The notes under the pieces: model-generated
What the model saw: the letters and a program-made list of their open reading frames with translations, nothing else
The model's database searches: none
Told to the model about the DNA's origin: nothing
Shown here: piece after piece, positions 15,071 through 19,482 of the stretch
Layout: each line of letters begins with the position of its first letter
Numbering within the stretch: position 1 is the stretch's first letter
Assembly: GCA_035491895.1 (NCBI GenBank)
Contig: DATJJY010000054.1
Coordinates: 1 to 19,482, forward strand
DNA length: 19,482 nucleotides
Source of the DNA: DASTHG01 sp035491895
Lineage (GTDB): Bacteria > Gemmatimonadota > Gemmatimonadetes > Gemmatimonadales > GWC2-71-9
Direction of reading: 5' to 3'
Made by a program: the position numbers and the translations under genes

Positions 15071-16174
15071 TCAACGGCCGGCGCCGCGACCCCGCACGCG
15101 CACCGGGACCCCGAGGAACTCGCCGTAGCGCTCGACCGCTTGGCGCACGAGCTCGCGCTCGCGCGGTGTCAACGGGACGAGGAGCTTCAACGTGAGCTCC
15201 ACGGTCCTGCCGAGGCTGCGCCGCCATCCGCCGACGATCTGGCCATCGATACAGACGACGTGTCCAATGAGCCCGTCGACCCGGTGGTTCGGCCGGACTC
15301 GTCGCAGCCGCTCGGCGAACGCCGCACGATCCCTGAAGCCGATGACCAGCTCGTCGAAGTTCGCCAACAGGTGGCCGACCGGCATCTCGCGGCGGGAGGC
15401 GGCGCGCGACCGTGCGCGCCAGTACGCGGTGCCGGCATGCGTCTCGCGCGCCAGGAATGCAGCGGCGATGTCCACGCTCCGCTTCGCGTCGGCCACCGTG
15501 AGTCCCGACCACCAGGCGAAGTCCTGTACCGTCGCCGGCCCGCGCGTCGCGAAGTAGCGCCGCGCCAGGTCCTCCAGCGCGGCGTCCCGGTCGCGCGGCG
15601 ACGCGGCGGGGACGCGCGCGTCAAACAGCGCGTAGGTGAACTGCTTCCCACGCCGCCCGCCACTGATGATGACGCGATCGAGTTCGGCCTGCATCAGCAT
15701 CTGGTTCACCCGTTGGCCGGTCGAATGCCTGACGCCGGTGCGCTGCAGCGCGGCGCTCAGTTCGACGCGCGTGAGCTGCCGGCCGTCCCGCAGTGCGCGC
15801 TCGAAGACCGCCTGACTGCGGCGAAACACCTTCCGGTCGAGCTCGAGCTGGCGATTGTGGTACGCCATCGCGGCGACAATGCGAGGCGCCGTGAGCTCGA
15901 GCATCCAGCGGGCGTCTTCCGGCAGGACGAAATGCCAGGTGGGCCGTAGGACGTGGGTGCGCAGGATCGCACCGCTGGCAAAGGCGCGCTCGATGGCAGC
16001 GTCGGTCAGCCCCTTGCTTCGCTGCGCGATACCCCACGTAGCGCCGGCGTAGTCCTGCGACTGCACGGCGCCGAGCGCGCGCACCACCGCCGCGGGGTCG
16101 CCGAACACCGGCGCCACGAGGTGCTGATGCTCGAGTCGCAATCGGGCGATAGAATTACTCTTGACGGTTCCCAT
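15071..16174 (-). CDS. Winged-helix protein of the AlkZ/HTH_42 family, possible DNA glycosylase
   Basis: A 367-residue protein, normal for the HTH_42 (PF06224) family, which includes the DNA glycosylases AlkZ/YcaQ. The first region has LGAVQSQDYAGATWGIAQRS (about 34-53), where Gln38-x-Gln40 fits the Q-x-Q/Q-x-D motif used by AlkZ-type enzymes. RTHVLRPTWHFVLPEDARWML (about 72-92) is a further family signature. Winged-helix repeats follow, with PATVQDFAWWSGL (about 215-227) and a C-terminal domain ending in beta-rich EYGEF-like text. The ATG at 16174 was chosen because the open frame farther upstream would run over the signal-peptide region of the divergent creatininase gene. Members excise alkylated or crosslinked bases. 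Many homologues are untested, so the enzymatic role is a hypothesis. Confidence 0.85.
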   Translation of the reverse strand: MGTVKSNSIARLRLEHQHLVAPVFGDPAAVVRALGAVQSQDYAGATWGIAQRSKGLTDAAIERAFASGAILRTHVLRPTWHFVLPEDARWMLELTAPRIVAAMAYHNRQLELDRKVFRRSQAVFERALRDGRQLTRVELSAALQRTGVRHSTGQRVNQMLMQAELDRVIISGGRRGKQFTYALFDARVPAASPRDRDAALEDLARRYFATRGPATVQDFAWWSGLTVADAKRSVDIAAAFLARETHAGTAYWRARSRAASRREMPVGHLLANFDELVIGFRDRAAFAERLRRVRPNHRVDGLIGHVVCIDGQIVGGWRRSLGRTVELTLKLLVPLTPRERELVRQAVERYGEFLGVPVRVRGRGAGR

Positions 16175-16186
16175 CGACGCCCTGCC

Positions 16187-16202
16187 GCTGGAGGACAACG
16201 TG
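16187..16202 (+). promoter_or_regulatory. Ribosome-binding site that sets the GTG start of the creatininase-like gene
   Basis: GGAGG at 16190-16194 is followed by ACAAC and GTG at 16200. This is a near-perfect Shine-Dalgarno with a 5-nt gap, and it favours the GTG over the TTG at 16161. The chosen start also places a hydrophobic signal sequence exactly at the N-terminus. Confidence 0.7.
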
Positions 16203-17081
16203 TACAGATCGCTGCTCTTGATCAACCTACTCACCGTCTCCCTCCTGGGGGCGCAGTCACCGTCCCCCAGCAAGCTCTCCGTCCATTGGGAGGAGCTGAC
16301 CGCGGCCGACTTCAAGGACGGCATCGGCCGCGCCCAGGGAACCTGCCTGCTCCCCTTCGGCATTATGGAAAAGCATGGGCCGCATCTTCCCCTGGGCAAC
16401 GATCTGCTCAACGTGCGCTACGTCGCGCTCAATGCGGCCGAGCAGGAATACGCCATCGTTTTTCCCGAGTACTACTTCGGGCAAATCTTCGAAGCGAAGC
16501 ACGAGCCCGGCACGGTCGCCTACAGCAGGGGACTGCAGCTGCAATTGCTGCAGGAAACGACCGACGAGATGGCGCGGAACGGCTGCAAGAAGATCATCAT
16601 CGTGAACGGGCATGGCGGCAACAACAGCTTGCTGCCGTTCTTTGCGCAGAGCCAGCTCGAAACCCGCCATGACTACGTCGTGTACGTGCAGGACTTCGCG
16701 CGCAGCGGGCCGGGCGAACCCAAGCACAAATCGAACCCGGCCACGGACATGCATGCGGGCGAAAGCGAAACGTCCATGAGCATGATCGCCCGGCCGGATC
16801 TCGTGCACTTGGATCGGGCCACGCAGGAATCGGGTGCCGATCAGGCGAGGTTGAAGCTCCCGGAAGACTTGTACACCGGCATCTGGTGGTACGCGCGGTT
16901 CCCCAATCACTATGCCGGGGAAGGCGCCGTGGCGTCGCGCGAGCTCGGTCAGTTCGAGGCCAAGACATGGATCACCGCCATCGTGCAGTCGATTCGGGCG
17001 GTCAAGGCCGACCAGGAAAGCCTGCGATTGCAGAACGAGTTCTACGAGCGCAGCCAGCATCCGCTGGATACGCCGCAGTAG
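16200..17081 (+). CDS. Secreted creatininase-family amidohydrolase
   Basis: A 293-residue protein with a signal peptide (MYRSLLLINLLTVSLLGAQ, cleavage near LGA-Q). The creatininase fold is marked by FGIMEKHGPHLPLGND (about 53-68), with Glu57, His59 and Asp68 as metal ligands. Further markers are IIIVNGHGGNNSLL (about 133-146, His138) and DMHAGESETSM (about 183-193, His185 and Glu188). The loop NGHGGN lacks the extra metal-binding Glu of true creatininase, so creatinine is not a safe substrate. The wider family cleaves amides of other small molecules or trims peptides such as mycofactocin precursors. It is divergent from the AlkZ-like gene with a 25-bp gap. The kinase-BRCT gene starts 12 bp after its stop, so the two may be co-transcribed. 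Confidence 0.88.
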   Translation: MYRSLLLINLLTVSLLGAQSPSPSKLSVHWEELTAADFKDGIGRAQGTCLLPFGIMEKHGPHLPLGNDLLNVRYVALNAAEQEYAIVFPEYYFGQIFEAKHEPGTVAYSRGLQLQLLQETTDEMARNGCKKIIIVNGHGGNNSLLPFFAQSQLETRHDYVVYVQDFARSGPGEPKHKSNPATDMHAGESETSMSMIARPDLVHLDRATQESGADQARLKLPEDLYTGIWWYARFPNHYAGEGAVASRELGQFEAKTWITAIVQSIRAVKADQESLRLQNEFYERSQHPLDTPQ

Positions 17082-17093
17082 GCATACTCAGTC

Positions 17094-18311
17094 GTGACGG
17101 GACGTGTGACCAACCTGACGACCCGCCGCCGCGCTACCGCGGCGGCAACCCGTCGCACCACGGTGCGCGGCGACAAACTTGCGGCGCGCTCGGGCGGCGC
17201 GCTCTCGAGCGTCTACAGCTCCGAGAGTGAGCGGGCCTATCAACTGCACCGGCTGATCGGCAAGGGCGGCTTCGGGGAAGTGTACCTCGCGACGCCGCGT
17301 CCACGCGGCGCGCTCCCGGCGCAGGTGTGCGTCAAGATCGCCGAGCGCCTCTCGCCGTGGCTGCGCGAGTCGTACTTCGCGGAGCTCCTGGACCGTGAGC
17401 CCCGCGCGCTGCGCACCTTCGATCGATTTGTCGTCCCCGATGGAGCACGCACGCGCTACTGCCTGGTCATGGAATACGCGGAGCACGGAGACCTTGGCGC
17501 GTGGCTCGAGCACAAAGGGCCCCAGAGTGAGCGTTTCGTGCGCCGCGAGATTGCCGGGATCCTGACGGTGCTCGACGTGCTGCATCGGGGGCAGGCGCTG
17601 CACCGCGACCTGACGCCGTTCAATGTGTTCGTATGCGAAAACGAGCAGCTGAAGCTGGGCGACTTCGGTATTGCGACCCATCAGCTCAGCCGTCGCGGCG
17701 TCACGGCGGACGCATTCAACCTGTTCAACGTGCCGAACGAGATTGCCTGGGGCAGGGTGCGGCGCTGGCAGCAGCGCGACGACATTTACCAGGTGGGCCT
17801 GATTGCCGTCATGCTGCTGCGCGGCGAGACCAACCGCCCGATTCACAGCCGCGATGTGCGCAAGCTGCCGTGCAGCGATCACCTCAAGGAAGCGATTCAC
17901 CGCTGCCTCGGCGTGCGGGGGAAGCGCTACGAGGCGGCGGGCGAGCTGATCGCGGCGCTGGCGCATCCGCGCAGCGAGCAGGGGTTCGGTCGGGTGAAGA
18001 CTCTCAAGGGCAAGCGGGTGTCGTTCACGGGTTTCCTCAGCCGGCCGCGGAGCGAGGCGATCGCCGCCGCGAGACGGGCGGGTGCCCTCGTGCAGGGGAA
18101 ACCCGGGCGCTCGACCGATATCCTGGTCCGCGGCCGAACCAACGCGTTGCAGATCGCCGGTGCGGTCGGCGGCTTGAAGGTCATGGAGATCCGGCGTCTC
18201 GCGGGGCGGGGACACGTCGTGACGGTGATCGGCGACCGTCAATTCTGGAAGCTGGTTGCGCGGCGCCGCCGCAAGACGGTGATGCGCCGACGCTCTGGGA
18301 GTGTGCGATGA
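17094..18311 (+). CDS. Ser/Thr protein kinase with C-terminal BRCT domain
   Basis: A 405-residue cytosolic protein. A basic N-terminal tail (about 1-30) precedes the kinase domain (about 50-290). The kinase has glycine loop IGKGGFGEVYLA (55-66), Lys81, catalytic HRD at 170-172 with Asn177 (HRDLTPFNVFV) and DFG at 190-192, so it should be active. The activation segment lacks the usual GTPEYMAPE and instead reads NVPNEIAWG before RDDIYQVGLIAVMLL. Residues 304-388 look like a BRCT domain: LKGKRVSFTGFLSRPRSEAI, then GA-V and STDILVRG, as in the BRCT of NAD-dependent DNA ligase. A basic C-terminal tail (RRRRKTVMRRR) follows. BRCT domains bind phosphopeptides or DNA ends. The start is a GTG at 17094; 17106 (also GTG) is possible. 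The stop overlaps the TPR gene by 4 bp. Confidence 0.9.
   Translation: MTGRVTNLTTRRRATAAATRRTTVRGDKLAARSGGALSSVYSSESERAYQLHRLIGKGGFGEVYLATPRPRGALPAQVCVKIAERLSPWLRESYFAELLDREPRALRTFDRFVVPDGARTRYCLVMEYAEHGDLGAWLEHKGPQSERFVRREIAGILTVLDVLHRGQALHRDLTPFNVFVCENEQLKLGDFGIATHQLSRRGVTADAFNLFNVPNEIAWGRVRRWQQRDDIYQVGLIAVMLLRGETNRPIHSRDVRKLPCSDHLKEAIHRCLGVRGKRYEAAGELIAALAHPRSEQGFGRVKTLKGKRVSFTGFLSRPRSEAIAAARRAGALVQGKPGRSTDILVRGRTNALQIAGAVGGLKVMEIRRLAGRGHVVTVIGDRQFWKLVARRRRKTVMRRRSGSVR
18003..18257 (+). other. BRCT-domain segment of the kinase protein
   Basis: Codons 304-388 of the kinase gene. Hallmarks are the first strand with FTG, the first helix SEAIAAARRAGALV with its GA turn, and the third strand STDILVRG. 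The helix-strand pair ALQIAGAVGG and HVVTVIGDRQFWKLV closes the fold. The canonical tryptophan of the last helix is represented by FWKL near residue 384. The boundary is approximate. Confidence 0.7.
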
Positions 18312-19482
18312 TTCGCTTCATTCAGGGACTCGCAATGCTCGTGCTCGCCTGTGGCACGTCACTGGCCGCACAAATGCCCGAAGAGCACGGCGGCCACGCG
18401 GAGCAGCTGGGCCGCGTCCGGTTCGCGACGTCCTGCCGTGGCGCGGCGCACAGCGGTGTCGAGCAAGGCGTCGCCTACCTCCACTCGTTCTGGTATGAGA
18501 AGGCGGCTGATGCCTTCGACCAGGCGGCCACGGCGGATTCGAGCTGCGCCATGGCCTTCTGGGGGAAGGCGATGAGCCTGCTGCATCCACTCTGGACCCC
18601 GCCATCCCCCGCGGACGTCCAGGTCGCGCTCGTCGCGATCACCCGCGGCCTCGCCGCGGCCAAGACCACACGCGAGCGCGACTACCTGGGCGCGCTCCGC
18701 GCCTACTACGGCGACTACGATCACACCGATCCGCGAACGCGACTCGTCCGGTATGCGCAGGCGATGGACACCGTGCGACGGCACAGCCCGCGGGACCCCG
18801 AAGCGGCGATTTTCTATGCCCTCGCCCTCATCGCGGTGGGGCAGGCGAGTGCGACGGACACGACGTTCGCCTATCAAAAACGCGCCGACTCGATCCTCGA
18901 ACCGGCGTTCCGCCGCGATCCCCGGCACCCGGGACTCGCCCACTACCTGATCCACGCGAACGACGTGCCACAGCTCGCGCAGCACGGGTTGTACGCTGCG
19001 CGGCGCTACGCCGAGATCGCACCCGACGTCCCACACGCCCAGCACATGCCGTCGCACATCTTCACGCGCCTCGGGCTCTGGGACGACGTCATCGCGTCGG
19101 ACACGCGCTCGGCGGCCGCTGCGCGAGCCTACGAGGTCGAGCGCGGGCTGAGCGCGATGTGGGATCAGCGGGCGCACGCCCTCGACTATCTCGCGTACGC
19201 CTATTTGCAGCAGGGGCGCGATACCGCGGCGCAGCGCGTCCGAGACGAGGCCGCTGCCGCTCCGACTGGGTATCCCGCGGGCTCGCTCATCCACGAGTAC
19301 GCCTTCGCGGCGATCCCCGCCCGGTTCGCGCTCGAGCGGGGCGATTGGGCCGCGGCGGCGCGCCTCGCCGTCCGCCCCGCGCCCGAGTGGCCTGCCGCAG
19401 CGGCGATCACCCATTTCGCCCGGGCGATCGGAGCGGCGCGTTCGAGCGACACCGCGCTGGCGCGACAGGAAATCGTCGTCCT
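18308..19482 (+). CDS. Secreted TPR protein of the HPLW/MPSHIF family (3' end outside window)
   Basis: 391 codons are visible and the gene runs off the right edge. The N-terminus is a signal sequence (IQGLAMLVLACGTSLAAQ); VLAC could be a lipobox or the cleavage could follow LAA. Conserved family phrases follow: VAYLHSFWYEKAADAFDQA (about 57-75), DSSCAMAFWGKAMSLLHPLW (about 79-98), HPGLAHYLIHAND (about 217-229) and PHAQHMPSHIFTRLGLWDD (about 247-265). These place it in a TPR-type family common in Acidobacteriota and Gemmatimonadota. It is helical throughout. The ATG at 18308 has GGGAG 6 nt upstream and overlaps the kinase stop by 4 bp, so translation is coupled. It has no enzymatic motif and may act as a scaffold. 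Its role is unknown. Confidence 0.82.
   Translation, partial: MIRFIQGLAMLVLACGTSLAAQMPEEHGGHAEQLGRVRFATSCRGAAHSGVEQGVAYLHSFWYEKAADAFDQAATADSSCAMAFWGKAMSLLHPLWTPPSPADVQVALVAITRGLAAAKTTRERDYLGALRAYYGDYDHTDPRTRLVRYAQAMDTVRRHSPRDPEAAIFYALALIAVGQASATDTTFAYQKRADSILEPAFRRDPRHPGLAHYLIHANDVPQLAQHGLYAARRYAEIAPDVPHAQHMPSHIFTRLGLWDDVIASDTRSAAAARAYEVERGLSAMWDQRAHALDYLAYAYLQQGRDTAAQRVRDEAAAAPTGYPAGSLIHEYAFAAIPARFALERGDWAAAARLAVRPAPEWPAAAAITHFARAIGAARSSDTALARQEIVV

Noticed and set aside
16175..16411. Extended N-terminus for the winged-helix gene
   Set aside because: The added 79 residues show no family similarity and overlap the signal-peptide region of the divergent creatininase-like gene.
1..19482. tRNA, rRNA, CRISPR arrays, insertion sequences or prophage
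   Set aside because: No repeat-spacer series, transposase, integrase or cloverleaf-like segment was seen on either strand by eye.

Overview
The window is GC-rich and densely packed. It has short intergenic gaps, many ATGA stop/start overlaps, and genes on both strands. No rRNA, tRNA, CRISPR array, insertion sequence or phage gene is visible. The gene types suggest a free-living aerobic soil or sediment bacterium: a PQQ dehydrogenase with a dihaem cytochrome, a haem-binding-domain protein, a UPF0182 protein, a GH3 glucosidase, a creatininase-like hydrolase and a secreted TPR protein of the HPLW/MPSHIF type. My best guess is Gemmatimonadota, with Acidobacteriota as the alternative. This is inferred from gene content and style, not from a marker gene.

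Layout. (a) 1-379, minus: an ArsR-type repressor coupled to an SRPBCC/AHSA1 gene that runs off the left edge. A good promoter overlapped by AATACTT half-sites lies at 423-463. (b) 575-1906, plus: an orphan predicted lipoprotein of beta-propeller type. (c) 1966-4609, minus: a periplasmic alcohol-oxidation pair, a dihaem cytochrome c followed by a PQQ-type propeller dehydrogenase. (d) 4713-6955, plus: a probable operon of a haem-binding-domain protein, a CoA-binding Rossmann protein, a four-helix membrane protein (all joined by 4-bp overlaps) and an alpha/beta hydrolase. (e) 6976-10893, minus: a GH3 beta-glucosidase followed by a DrrAB-like ABC exporter. (f) 11002-13758, plus: a large UPF0182 membrane protein, convergent with a small membrane protein at 13761-14135. 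(g) 14264-15068, plus: a CopD/DUF2269-like membrane protein overlapping a small GIY-YIG-like protein. (h) 15071-16174, minus: a winged-helix protein of the AlkZ/HTH_42 family. (i) 16200-19482, plus: a secreted creatininase-family hydrolase, a Ser/Thr kinase fused to a C-terminal BRCT domain, and a secreted TPR protein cut by the right edge.

How they work together. Electrons from substrate oxidised by the PQQ enzyme would pass to the dihaem cytochrome in the periplasm. The divergent haem-binding protein may join the same redox chemistry. The most unusual stretch is 14721-18311. It holds a stand-alone GIY-YIG-like protein, an AlkZ-like glycosylase candidate with a Q-x-Q motif, and a protein kinase carrying a BRCT module. 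Together these hint at a DNA-damage or nucleic-acid surveillance neighbourhood, although the creatininase-like gene in the middle has no obvious link to it.
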